Source: Candidatus Falkowiibacteriota bacterium
GTDB lineage: Bacteria; Patescibacteriota; Patescibacteriia; CAIXNZ01
NCBI GenBank assembly: GCA_903920975.1
Contig: CAIXNZ010000087.1
Span: 1 to 15,870 of the forward strand
Reading direction: 5' to 3'
DNA length: 15,870 bases
Shown here piece by piece: positions 6,685-12,169 of the stretch. Numbering within the stretch: position 1 is the first letter of the stretch; every line of letters starts with the position of its first letter. Both the position numbers and the translations under genes were made by a program. The notes under the pieces were generated by a model. It did not search any database. It worked only from the letters and a program-made list of their open reading frames with translations, and was not told the origin of the DNA.

Positions 6685-7017
6685 GATAATTTCGATAAAG
6701 TTTTCAAGCACGGGCTTTTTGATTATCTCAATGCCCAATGCTGCCGATTCTTCGGTAGCCAGTCCGGTCATCATTACAACTTTCATACTCGGATAATTTG
6801 TCTCGCATATTTTGACGAGCTCAACTCCTGACATGCCCGGCATATCCTTGTCAGTGACCATAAGATCAAAGGCTTCGCTTCCAAGTAGCTTCAGTGCTTC
6901 TTCCGCGTCATTTGCCAGACAAACATTCTCATCGGTACTGATGAGTTCCCCCACAATCCTCCTTTTGCAAACTTTCCTTATTACTCCATCATCATCAACG
7001 ATCAAAATCTTTTTCAT
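6667..7017 (-). CDS. Stand-alone response regulator receiver domain (CheY-like)
   Basis: 116 residues, a single receiver domain with no output domain. All phosphorylation residues are present: acidic pocket D8-D9-D10 in ILIVDDD, phospho-acceptor D56 in VTDKDMPGMSG, switch threonine T84 in MMTG, and K101 in IKKP. Such proteins take a phosphoryl group from a histidine kinase and act by protein contact, as CheY or Spo0F do. No kinase is in the window; the GAF fragment at the left edge is too distant to link. Start at 7017 with AGGAGG eight nucleotides upstream and its own strong promoter. Higher GC and Cys content than its neighbours (KICETNYPS, VCKRR) is compatible with transfer, but this is weak evidence. 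Ends in TGA. Confidence 0.93.
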   Translation of the reverse strand: MKKILIVDDDGVIRKVCKRRIVGELISTDENVCLANDAEEALKLLGSEAFDLMVTDKDMPGMSGVELVKICETNYPSMKVVMMTGLATEESAALGIEIIKKPVLENFIEIIKKALE

Positions 7018-7047
7018 TTTTATTCCTCCTTTGCTGTTTGATAATTT

Positions 7048-7076
7048 ATCATATCACCAAAACCCAAAAATGTCAA
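7048..7076 (-). promoter_or_regulatory. Sigma-70 promoter of the response regulator gene
   Basis: Minus strand TTGACA (7071-7076), 17-nt spacer, TATGAT (7048-7053). The AGGAGG ribosome site follows the predicted start by about 13 nt. The -35 lies directly after the rpsT terminator tail. Confidence 0.8.
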
Positions 7077-7078
7077 GT

Positions 7079-7103
7079 AATAAAACACCCCGCTTCGCGG
7101 GGT
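7079..7103 (-). terminator. Intrinsic terminator of rpsT
   Basis: ACCCCGC/GCGGGGT 7-bp stem with a TTC (GAA on the minus strand) loop, followed on the minus strand by TGTTTTATT. It starts 4 nt after the rpsT stop codon. Confidence 0.8.
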
Positions 7104-7107
7104 TATT

Positions 7108-7404
7108 TTATTTTTTTTCTTCCTTTTTTTCAACTGCACTTCCGCCTTTTTTATGGTACTTTATTAATCGTGAAAGTTTTCGAGCGGCTGTATTTTTCTT
7201 GATCACGCCCTTTTGGGCTGCTTTATCAATAGTTTTTTGCGCTTGTTTGACTAAAGCATCAATATCTTTAGCTACTTTTTTGCTATCAATGTCTTTTCTT
7301 ATTTTCTTTAATAATGTTTTTAAATCCTCGCGGACTTTGGTATTGCGCGCTAAGTGTTTTTTGGCTTTCCTTAGAGCTTCCTTGGCTTGCTGTTTAATTG
7401 GCAT
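7108..7404 (-). CDS. rpsT: 30S ribosomal protein S20
   Basis: 98 residues, highly basic, all helix-forming. It begins MPIKQQAKEALRKAKKHLARN, close to the S20 start (MPNIKSAKKRVRxxxKRRxRN), and ends with KTIDKAAQKGVIKKNTAARKLSRL, the S20 C-terminal signature (IDKAAxKGxIHKNxAARxKSRL). S20 binds 16S rRNA at the foot of the small subunit early in assembly. A short Lys/Glu tail (SAVEKKEEKK) extends past the family core. The ATG at 7404 has a modest AGAAGA upstream. It sits downstream of rmuC on the same strand, but a promoter between them and its own terminator suggest a separate transcript. Confidence 0.95.
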   Translation of the reverse strand: MPIKQQAKEALRKAKKHLARNTKVREDLKTLLKKIRKDIDSKKVAKDIDALVKQAQKTIDKAAQKGVIKKNTAARKLSRLIKYHKKGGSAVEKKEEKK

Positions 7405-7444
7405 ATCTTCTTTTCTTAGTTTTTAGTAATTAAGTTATAGAAAA

Positions 7445-7473
7445 AGTTTAGCAGAATAAAAAATAAATGTCAA
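7445..7473 (-). promoter_or_regulatory. Promoter of rpsT
   Basis: Minus strand TTGACA (7468-7473), 17-nt spacer, TAAACT (7445-7450) with an extended -10 TGC before it. Predicted leader about 33 nt. The -35 begins 3 nt after the rmuC stop codon. Confidence 0.6.
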
Positions 7474-7476
7474 TAA

Positions 7477-8508
7477 TTAAATCTGGGGTTTATCAATTTC
7501 CAATGGTTCAATATCGCTTTCCTTGCCCGTAATTTTAGTCACATCTTTATCAACCTTTTTAAACTCTTTGTAGGCAAAATTGTACATATTAACCGTGGTT
7601 GATAAATTATTACCCATTTTTTTCAAATATTCATCATAAGCCAATAAATGCTTTTGCAGAGCTTCTACGCGTTCGCGTATCTCTACGGCTGATTTTTCAA
7701 TCTGTAGAGCCTTCAAACCCTGTAAAACTGTCTGCAAATAAGCGAAGAAGGAAGTTGGTGAAGTAATAATCACATGCTTATCTTTAAAGGCATATTCAAT
7801 CAAATCCCGAGTGTTTACTTTAATGGCTCCCACTTGATTAATTAATAAATCATAGTAAATACCTTCTGAGGGAATGAACATAAAAGCGAAATCCATGGTC
7901 TTTTCAGACGGCCGAATATATTTTGCCGTTTCATCAATTCTATTTTTTAAATCCTGCTTAAATAATTTTTCTAATCTTTCTCTGTTCACCGCATCCTTTT
8001 CTTCCACAATCCTATTATAATTTTCTAAAGAAAATTTGGAATCAATGGGAATAATTTTATCTTTAACAAAAATTACGGCATCAACAATTTCTCCATCTTT
8101 AAACTTGTATTGCATCTGGTAAGAAGCTGGCGGCATAACATTTTTTAATAATGTTTCTAAAAAATATTCGCCCAAAATACCGCGTTGCTTGGGATTGGTT
8201 AAAATATTTTCTAAACTTTGTAGTTGTTCAGCAAAACCCATAATCTGTTTATTGGTTTCGCCAAGCTTGGTTAACTTTTCAGTCACTTCGGAAATAATCT
8301 TGGCGCTTTGGCCAAATTGTTGTTGAATTGTTTGATGAGTCGTAGACAAACCCTCTCCCAATGATTTCTGAATTTGGCTGATTTGATTTTGCAGCATTAC
8401 CATAGACTGATCATCTTTTTTGCCTCCCGAAACTTTATTCAACATAAAAAACACGGCTGCGAATCCGACAACAATAATTATTAAAATAATTACTAAAAAT
8501 AAATCCAT
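7477..8508 (-). CDS. rmuC: RmuC family protein (DNA recombination/rearrangement limiting)
   Basis: 343 residues. One N-terminal membrane helix (about residues 3-22, LFLVIILIIIVVGFAAVFFM) is followed by a coiled-coil segment (30-100, Q/E/L-rich with LQNQISQIQKSLGEG). The RmuC domain follows, with KQRGILGEYFLETLLKN, DAVIFVKDKIIPIDSKFSLENY (compare the family's LPIDSKFPLEDY), MDFAFMFIPSEGIYYDLL and VIITSPTSFFAYLQTV. RmuC proteins limit inversions at short inverted repeats and are thought to be nuclease-like; the biochemical activity is not settled. The C-terminus has another coiled-coil region. The ATG at 8508 places the membrane helix at the N-terminus. An extended -10 lies 12 nt upstream, implying a very short leader. 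The gene follows the ATPase gene by 42 nt on the same strand. Confidence 0.93.
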   Translation of the reverse strand: MDLFLVIILIIIVVGFAAVFFMLNKVSGGKKDDQSMVMLQNQISQIQKSLGEGLSTTHQTIQQQFGQSAKIISEVTEKLTKLGETNKQIMGFAEQLQSLENILTNPKQRGILGEYFLETLLKNVMPPASYQMQYKFKDGEIVDAVIFVKDKIIPIDSKFSLENYNRIVEEKDAVNRERLEKLFKQDLKNRIDETAKYIRPSEKTMDFAFMFIPSEGIYYDLLINQVGAIKVNTRDLIEYAFKDKHVIITSPTSFFAYLQTVLQGLKALQIEKSAVEIRERVEALQKHLLAYDEYLKKMGNNLSTTVNMYNFAYKEFKKVDKDVTKITGKESDIEPLEIDKPQI

Positions 8509-8520
8509 AATGATTAGCTT

Positions 8521-8529
8521 ATTTTAGCA
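8521..8529 (-). promoter_or_regulatory. Extended -10 of rmuC
   Basis: Minus strand TGCTAAAAT, -10 hexamer at 8521-8526, twelve nucleotides before the ATG at 8508. Identical to the nonamer upstream of polA. No clear -35. Confidence 0.4.
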
Positions 8530-8550
8530 TAAGCAATAATAAACGCCAAA

Positions 8551-11046
8551 TCATATATTGGCGTATCTTTGATAAAACCATCTTTTAACAAATTCCACAA
8601 TGACTAAGTAAATTACAACCATGGACATAATTACCAATAAAGTTGTGATTGGCAGTGGTGAAAAATGAAAATATTGCCCAATAAATATAAAAGGAATTAC
8701 CCAGGCAATAATTACTGCCAATAAAGTATTTATAAGTAATGGTAAGCTTGGCTTACTTTGCAAAAATGGAATTTTTTTCGTGCGAATAATATAAATGACA
8801 AAAATTTGCGTGGCGATTGATTCAATAAACCAGCCTGTCTGAAACTGGCTTTGCCCGAAATGAAAAGCATAATAAAGTACGCCAAAAGTCAAAAAATCAA
8901 AAACAGAACTGATTGGCCCAATTATCAAAATGTAGCGCCGAATAAATTTAAAACTCCAGGCAGTCGGCTTTTTTACATCATCATCATCAACTTCATCAGA
9001 GGGCAAGGAAAGCTGCGAGCTGTCATATATAAAATTATTTAAAAGCACTTGTTGCGGCAACATTGGTAAAAATGGCAACAATGCTGAAGCGCCCATCATA
9101 GAAAACATATTGCCAAAGTTTGAGCTTAAACCCATCATTATATACTTCATGGTATTATGAAAAGTTTTTCTCCCCTCAATTACGCCGTCTTTTAGCACTA
9201 ATAAACTCTTTTTAAGTAAAATAATATCAGCCGTGTCTTTGGCAACATCAACCGCATTATTAACCGAAATACCCACATCAGCGGCTTTTAAAGCCGACGC
9301 ATCATTAATGCCGTCACCCAAATAGCCGACAACCTGCTTGGCTTTTTTCAAATTAATAATGATTCTTTCTTTTTGCTCTGGATTAATGCGGGCAAAAATC
9401 GTAGCAGCCAAAGCTTTTCTTTGTAATTCCAGGTCAGTCATTTTATCAATTTCACTGCCTAAAATAATGCCTTTCACTTCTAACTTTATATCTTTGCATA
9501 TTTTCTCAGTCAAAATTTCATTGTCCCCGGTAATAATTTTTAATTCAATGCCTAATTTTTCAAATTCAAAAATTGCCTTAGATACACCCTCTTTAGGCGG
9601 ATCTAAAAAGGCTACAAAACCGAGAAAAATCATATCTTTTTCATCAGTTTTAGAATAATGAGCCTTGGTTTCTACTTCTCTGTAGGCAATCGCCAATGTT
9701 CGAAATCCCCCCGAACTCAAAGTATTAAATTGATTCTGAATTTTTGATTTTATAGTTTCATCAATTTTATGATTAACATTATTGAGCTGATAACTTTCGC
9801 AATTTTTAAAGATTGATTCGGGTGCGCCCTTTGTTATTAATATTTTTTTATTTTTTTCCGAGATAACAATAGAAAGTCTTTTTCGTTCGAAATCAAAGGG
9901 TATTTCTTCCACTTTCTTATATTCGCTAATATTAATTTTTTTAAATTCCTTTATGGCATTGTCCAAAGGATTTTGGACTCCGGCATGAAAATAACTATTT
10001 AAATAACCGTATAATAAAACGTTTTCAGCGCTATTCCCTTCTATATCAATATATTTAACCAGTTCAATCTTGTCCTTTGTCAAAGTTCCTGTTTTATCAG
10101 TACATAATATGTTCATGCTGCCAAAATTTTGGATAGCAGAAAGATTTTTTACAATAACATCCTTAGCAGCCATTTTTATTGAGCCGTGACTCAGAGAAAC
10201 TGAGATAATGACTGGTAAAAGTTCCGGGGTTAAACCAATGGCAATGGCAATGGCAAAAATAAATGAAGTCAGCCAACCATGGCCAAGTAATGCATTAACT
10301 AAAAAAACAAAACTTACAAGGACAATTGTCAATTGCATTATGAAATAACTAAATTTTCTGATATTAACATTAAAATCAGTTTCTGCTTCGGCTTTAACTA
10401 AGGTTTCGGCAATTTTTCCAAATTCAGTATTTTTCCCAGTCTTTAATATTTTGACCGTAGCAAAGCCAGTTACTATGCTGGTGCCCATTAAAACCAAGTT
10501 GCCGCTTTTTGAAGATAAATTATGTGAATCAACAGGATTTGCCATAGCACTTTTTTCAACTGGAAAAGATTCTCCTGTCAGAACTGCTTGATTTACATAA
10601 AGATCATTGCTTTCCAAAATAATGCTGTCAGCCGGCACAACGTCACCTGCAGATAAAAAAATAATATCCCCCGGTACAATATTTTTAAATTCAATTTCGT
10701 GTATCTTGCTATCCCGCACAACCGTGGCAGTTACCACGACACGTGAGATTAAATCTTGAACGGCCTTTTCAGATTTATAGCTATTAATAAATTCCAACGT
10801 TGCTGATATTAAAATCATTAATATTAAAATTACGGCATTTATATGCTCGCCAACAAAAAATGAAATCAAAGAAGCCCCAATTAATATTAATAATAATGGG
10901 CTATTAAACTTTTTCACAAAAGCGATTAGTGGTCTGAATTTTTCACGCGTATAAACTACATTTTCCCCATATTGTCTTATTTTTACCAATGCCTCTTTTG
11001 ATGTCAGGCCTTGCTTTATAAATTTTTGAGAAATTTCTGCTTCCAT
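8551..11046 (-). CDS. mgtA: P-type ATPase, MgtA-type (P3B) magnesium transporter
   Basis: 831 residues (E. coli MgtA 898; most of the difference is at the N-terminus). The cation ATPase N-terminal region is followed by M1-M2 (about 50-95), the actuator domain with LTGESFPVEKS, M3-M4 with AIGLTPELLPVI, phosphorylation D317 in CTDKTGTLT, nucleotide-binding KGAPES, and GDGINDASALKAADVGIS. Six C-terminal helices follow, including the MgtA-like stretch FGNMFSMMGASALLPFLPMLPQQ and NNFIYDSSQLSLPSDEVD. The IGLTPELLP helix and the C-terminal motifs point to P3B Mg2+ importers rather than calcium pumps; substrate is by family. It imports Mg2+ through the cytoplasmic membrane using ATP. No M-box-type leader is possible, since the -10 lies six nucleotides from the ATG. 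A palindrome just upstream may be an operator. Confidence 0.9.
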   Translation of the reverse strand: MEAEISQKFIKQGLTSKEALVKIRQYGENVVYTREKFRPLIAFVKKFNSPLLLILIGASLISFFVGEHINAVILILMILISATLEFINSYKSEKAVQDLISRVVVTATVVRDSKIHEIEFKNIVPGDIIFLSAGDVVPADSIILESNDLYVNQAVLTGESFPVEKSAMANPVDSHNLSSKSGNLVLMGTSIVTGFATVKILKTGKNTEFGKIAETLVKAEAETDFNVNIRKFSYFIMQLTIVLVSFVFLVNALLGHGWLTSFIFAIAIAIGLTPELLPVIISVSLSHGSIKMAAKDVIVKNLSAIQNFGSMNILCTDKTGTLTKDKIELVKYIDIEGNSAENVLLYGYLNSYFHAGVQNPLDNAIKEFKKINISEYKKVEEIPFDFERKRLSIVISEKNKKILITKGAPESIFKNCESYQLNNVNHKIDETIKSKIQNQFNTLSSGGFRTLAIAYREVETKAHYSKTDEKDMIFLGFVAFLDPPKEGVSKAIFEFEKLGIELKIITGDNEILTEKICKDIKLEVKGIILGSEIDKMTDLELQRKALAATIFARINPEQKERIIINLKKAKQVVGYLGDGINDASALKAADVGISVNNAVDVAKDTADIILLKKSLLVLKDGVIEGRKTFHNTMKYIMMGLSSNFGNMFSMMGASALLPFLPMLPQQVLLNNFIYDSSQLSLPSDEVDDDDVKKPTAWSFKFIRRYILIIGPISSVFDFLTFGVLYYAFHFGQSQFQTGWFIESIATQIFVIYIIRTKKIPFLQSKPSLPLLINTLLAVIIAWVIPFIFIGQYFHFSPLPITTLLVIMSMVVIYLVIVEFVKRWFYQRYANI

Positions 11047-11052
11047 GTATAT

Positions 11053-11061
11053 ATTTTATCA
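11053..11061 (-). promoter_or_regulatory. Extended -10 of the ATPase gene (leaderless)
   Basis: Minus strand TGATAAAAT with the hexamer at 11053-11058, six nucleotides before the ATG at 11046. Transcription is predicted to start at the start codon. Confidence 0.45.
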
Positions 11062-11066
11062 TTTAT

Positions 11067-11080
11067 TGTAATTAATTACA
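11067..11080. promoter_or_regulatory. 14-bp palindrome upstream of the ATPase gene
   Basis: TGTAATTAATTACA, a perfect palindrome in the spacer region of the ATPase promoter. This is the size and position of a dimeric repressor site, but the sequence is so A/T-rich that chance is a real alternative. Confidence 0.35.
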
Positions 11081-11248
11081 TTAATTCTGCCAAACAAATG
11101 AATACTAATAATATTGATTCAAAAATTTACAAAAAGCAGTAAAAACATAAAATCCCAAATTTGTCAATATTATCTACTGGGTGCAAAGTTTGGCTATTGA
11201 TTTTGTATTAATCAAATGATAAAATTAATTTAAATCATAATAAATTCA

Positions 11249-11289
11249 TTAGTGTTTCAATTTTCTATATTTAGCAATTGCGACACTAA
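11249..11289. repeat. Two-tier hairpin in the long intergenic region
   Basis: TTAGTGT (11249-11255) pairs with ACACTAA (11283-11289), and inside it CAATT (11258-11262) pairs with AATTG (11276-11280). The rest of 11081-11341 is extremely A/T-rich with no gene, no clear DnaA box and no further structure I can support. Confidence 0.4.
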
Positions 11290-11341
11290 AATTTATTTTA
11301 TATTACATAATTTATTAACATTTTAATGTCAAAACCTCACT

Positions 11342-11365
11342 AAAATGTTTCACGTGAAACATTTT
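11342..11365. other. parS centromere site (ParB-binding)
   Basis: 11346-11361 is TGTTTCACGTGAAACA, identical to the 16-bp parS consensus conserved across bacteria; palindromy continues four A/T pairs on each side to 24 bp. ParB loads here as a CTP-dependent clamp and the complex recruits ParA/SMC for chromosome segregation. parS sites cluster near oriC, so this suggests the window is in the origin-proximal part. No parA or parB gene lies in the window. Confidence 0.93.
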
Positions 11366-11368
11366 TCC

Positions 11369-11374
11369 TATAAT
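11369..11374 (+). promoter_or_regulatory. -10 element next to parS
   Basis: Perfect TATAAT, seven nucleotides after the core palindrome. Its -35 position would fall inside parS, so ParB binding could affect transcription into the repeat/tRNA region. No -35 consensus. Confidence 0.4.
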
Positions 11375-11403
11375 GAGAACAAAATATACAATTATGTTGC
11401 TCT

Positions 11404-11417
11404 CGGCCAGATATAAG
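11404..11417 (+). repeat. tRNA-5'-complementary repeat, copy a (diverged)
   Basis: GGCCAGATATAAGT followed by CATAATAATATG: the AGAT..AAGT frame of the family with a weaker constant tail. No complementary tRNA start is present in the window; a tRNA with leader ACTTATATCT and a 5' end GGCC would be its partner if the pattern holds. Confidence 0.45.
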
Positions 11418-11463
11418 TCATAATAATATGTATAAAATTATACCTCAAAATAATAAGGCCCTC

Positions 11464-11563
11464 GGGCAGATAAAAGTATATGTGTAATTCGATAGTAGAT
11501 TGGTGCTTAATGATAAACTAGTAAATCCGTACTTACGATTCATACGTAAACTTTTATCTGCCC
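11464..11563 (+). ncRNA. Leader hairpin of tRNA-Arg (repeat copy b with its partner)
   Basis: GGGCAGATAAAAGT (11464-11477) is perfectly complementary to ACTTTTATCTGCCC (11550-11563), closing a 72-nt loop. The last four bases of the 3' arm (GCCC) are the first four bases of tRNA-Arg, so this helix competes with the acceptor stem. The 5' arm is preceded by GCCC-TC, which can itself pair with the GGGC of the arm. The loop starts with ATATGTG, the constant tail of the family. Another palindrome (GTATAAAATTATAC) lies just upstream at 11429-11442. Confidence 0.65.
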
Positions 11564-11631
11564 TCGTAGTTCAATGGATAGAACGCGGGATTCCTAATCC
11601 TTAGATCCAGGTTCGATTCCTGGTGAGGGCA
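11560..11631 (+). tRNA. tRNA-Arg (anticodon CCT)
   Basis: Acceptor GCCCTCG pairs with TGAGGGC (final G-T wobble), discriminator A631. D arm GTTC/GAAC, anticodon loop TTCCTAA with CCT at 11593-11595, T arm CCAGG-TTCGATT-CCTGG. The anticodon stem has one mismatch at its outer end. CCA is not encoded. It reads AGG codons. The first four nucleotides also take part in the upstream leader helix. Confidence 0.93.
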
Positions 11632-11669
11632 CAAAACTGAGTATAATTGGCCCAGACAAAAAAGGGCCT

Positions 11670-11690
11670 GCCCAGATGCAAGTCTATGTG
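11670..11690 (+). repeat. tRNA-5'-complementary repeat, copy c (partner: tRNA-Cys)
   Basis: GCCCAGATGCAAGT followed by CTATGTG. The first 12 bases are the exact reverse complement of 456-467, i.e. the leader and first three bases of tRNA-Cys. It is preceded by GGGCCT, which forms a GGGC/GCCC mini-hairpin with the arm, and by GGCCCAGA (11649-11656), a second 8-base match to the tRNA-Cys start. Confidence 0.6.
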
Positions 11691-11711
11691 TAGGCCTGGT
11701 AAAATGGGCCT

Positions 11712-11732
11712 GCCCCGAAGCAAGTTTATGTG
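11712..11732 (+). repeat. tRNA-5'-complementary repeat, copy d
   Basis: GCCCCGAAGCAAGT followed by TTATGTG, 42 nt after copy c and 46 nt before copy e, with the same GGGCCT before it. Its exact partner (leader ACTTGCTTC with a GGGGC tRNA start) is not in the window. It can pair imperfectly with 11843-11856 (11 of 14 plus one wobble). Confidence 0.6.
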
Positions 11733-11757
11733 ATGGACCTAGAATAAAAGGGGGCCC

Positions 11758-11856
11758 GCCCCGATAAAAGTTTATGTGAAAAATAGTTTTATGCGTTGTT
11801 TGTATATGTACGAAAATTACGCATCGAACACTGATTACACAGACTTTTATCGGGGC
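11758..11856 (+). ncRNA. Leader hairpin of the interrupted tRNA-Ala (repeat copy e with its partner)
   Basis: GCCCCGATAAAAGT (11758-11771) pairs perfectly with ACTTTTATCGGGGC (11843-11856), closing a 71-nt loop, almost the same as the tRNA-Arg leader. The last four bases (GGGC) are the first four of the tRNA. Inside, ATGCGT and ACGCAT form a second helix and GTG/CAC a third short one. Preceded by GGGCCC, giving the same GGGC/GCCC mini-hairpin as in copies c and d. Confidence 0.65.
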
Positions 11857-11885
11857 CGCTAGCTCAGCTGGTAGAGTACATCCAT

Positions 11886-11910
11886 GCCTGCCCGCCGTAG
11901 CAATGGCGGA
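11886..11910 (+). repeat. REP-like hairpin, left end of the tRNA insert
   Basis: GCCTGCCCGCCGTAGC then AATGGCGGA: CCGCC pairs with GGCGG. It shares GCCTG.CCGCCGTAGC with the reverse complement of the element at 12077-12112. A partial inverted copy, GCGTAGGCGGGG, sits at the right end of the insert (12010-12021). Confidence 0.55.
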
Positions 11911-11923
11911 ATATATATATTAT

Positions 11924-11996
11924 GGGCTCTTAGCTCACCTGGTAGAGCGCTTCCATGGCATGGAAGAGGTAAGGGGTTCGATCCCCCTAGAGTCCA
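11924..11996 (+). tRNA. tRNA-Ala (anticodon GGC)
   Basis: A complete 73-nt cloverleaf. Acceptor GGGCTCT pairs with AGAGTCC and carries the G3-U70 alanine identity pair; D arm GCTC/GAGC, anticodon stem CTTCC/GGAAG, loop ATGGCAT with GGC at 11957-11959, T arm AGGGG-TTCGATC-CCCCT, discriminator A. CCA is not encoded. It lies wholly inside the anticodon loop of the interrupted tRNA-Ala-like gene. Confidence 0.94.
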
Positions 11997-12076
11997 CTAT
12001 ACCTTTGATGCGTAGGCGGGGCATGGATGGGGTCAGGGGTTCAAGTCACCTGCGGTCCAAAACCGGGCAATTAGCT

Positions 12077-12106
12077 TCCGCCTTCGCACTTTAGTGCTAC
12101 GGCGGA
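12077..12106. repeat. REP-like palindromic element
   Basis: TCCGCC-TTC-GCACT-TT-AGTGC-TAC-GGCGGA: two stacked perfect stems with an internal loop, followed by CAGGCAG. Strongly GC-rich against an A/T background. Same family as 11886-11910 and 12271-12298. Confidence 0.7.
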
Positions 12107-12169
12107 CAGGCAGCTGGTTCCCCATATTTACACAAACTTAGCTGGTCAAGACATTTAAAAACATAAAAG

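Larger units (their letters stand above)
11853..12059 (+). tRNA. Interrupted tRNA-Ala(GGC)-like gene containing another tRNA
   Basis: 5' half 11853-11886: acceptor GGGCCGC, TA, D arm GCTC-AGCTGGTA-GAGT, A, anticodon stem CATCC, loop ATG. 3' half 12021-12059: GCAT, stem GGATG, variable GGGTC, T arm AGGGG-TTCAAGT-CACCT (one G-A mismatch), acceptor GCGGTCC, A. All arms pair across the gap and the G3-U70 pair that marks tRNA-Ala is present. Joined at ATG/GCAT the loop is ATGGCAT, identical to the inner tRNA-Ala. The 134-nt insert starts and ends in GC-rich REP-like sequence (CCCGCC / GGCGGG) that would extend the anticodon stem. Most simply a disrupted pseudogene; splicing is not excluded. Confidence 0.6.

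Noticed and set aside
11081..11341. Replication origin
   Set aside because: The A/T-rich stretch next to parS invites this, but there is no cluster of DnaA boxes and no dnaA or dnaN nearby; parS alone shows only proximity.
11404..11778. CRISPR array
   Set aside because: Spacing is irregular (42-60+ nt), a tRNA lies within it, repeats are short and the variable parts match tRNA leaders of the same chromosome; no cas gene is present.
11464..11856. T-box riboswitch
   Set aside because: No T-box core sequence (AGGGTGG-type), no specifier loop, and the complementarity is to tRNA 5' ends rather than to the 3' end or anticodon.
11887..12020. Group I intron in the tRNA anticodon loop
   Set aside because: 134 nt is too short, almost all of it is a tRNA plus REP ends, and no group I core elements are visible.
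11903..12094. Open frame across the tRNA-Ala region
   Set aside because: It is a reading of tRNA and REP sequence; the tRNA structures explain it fully.
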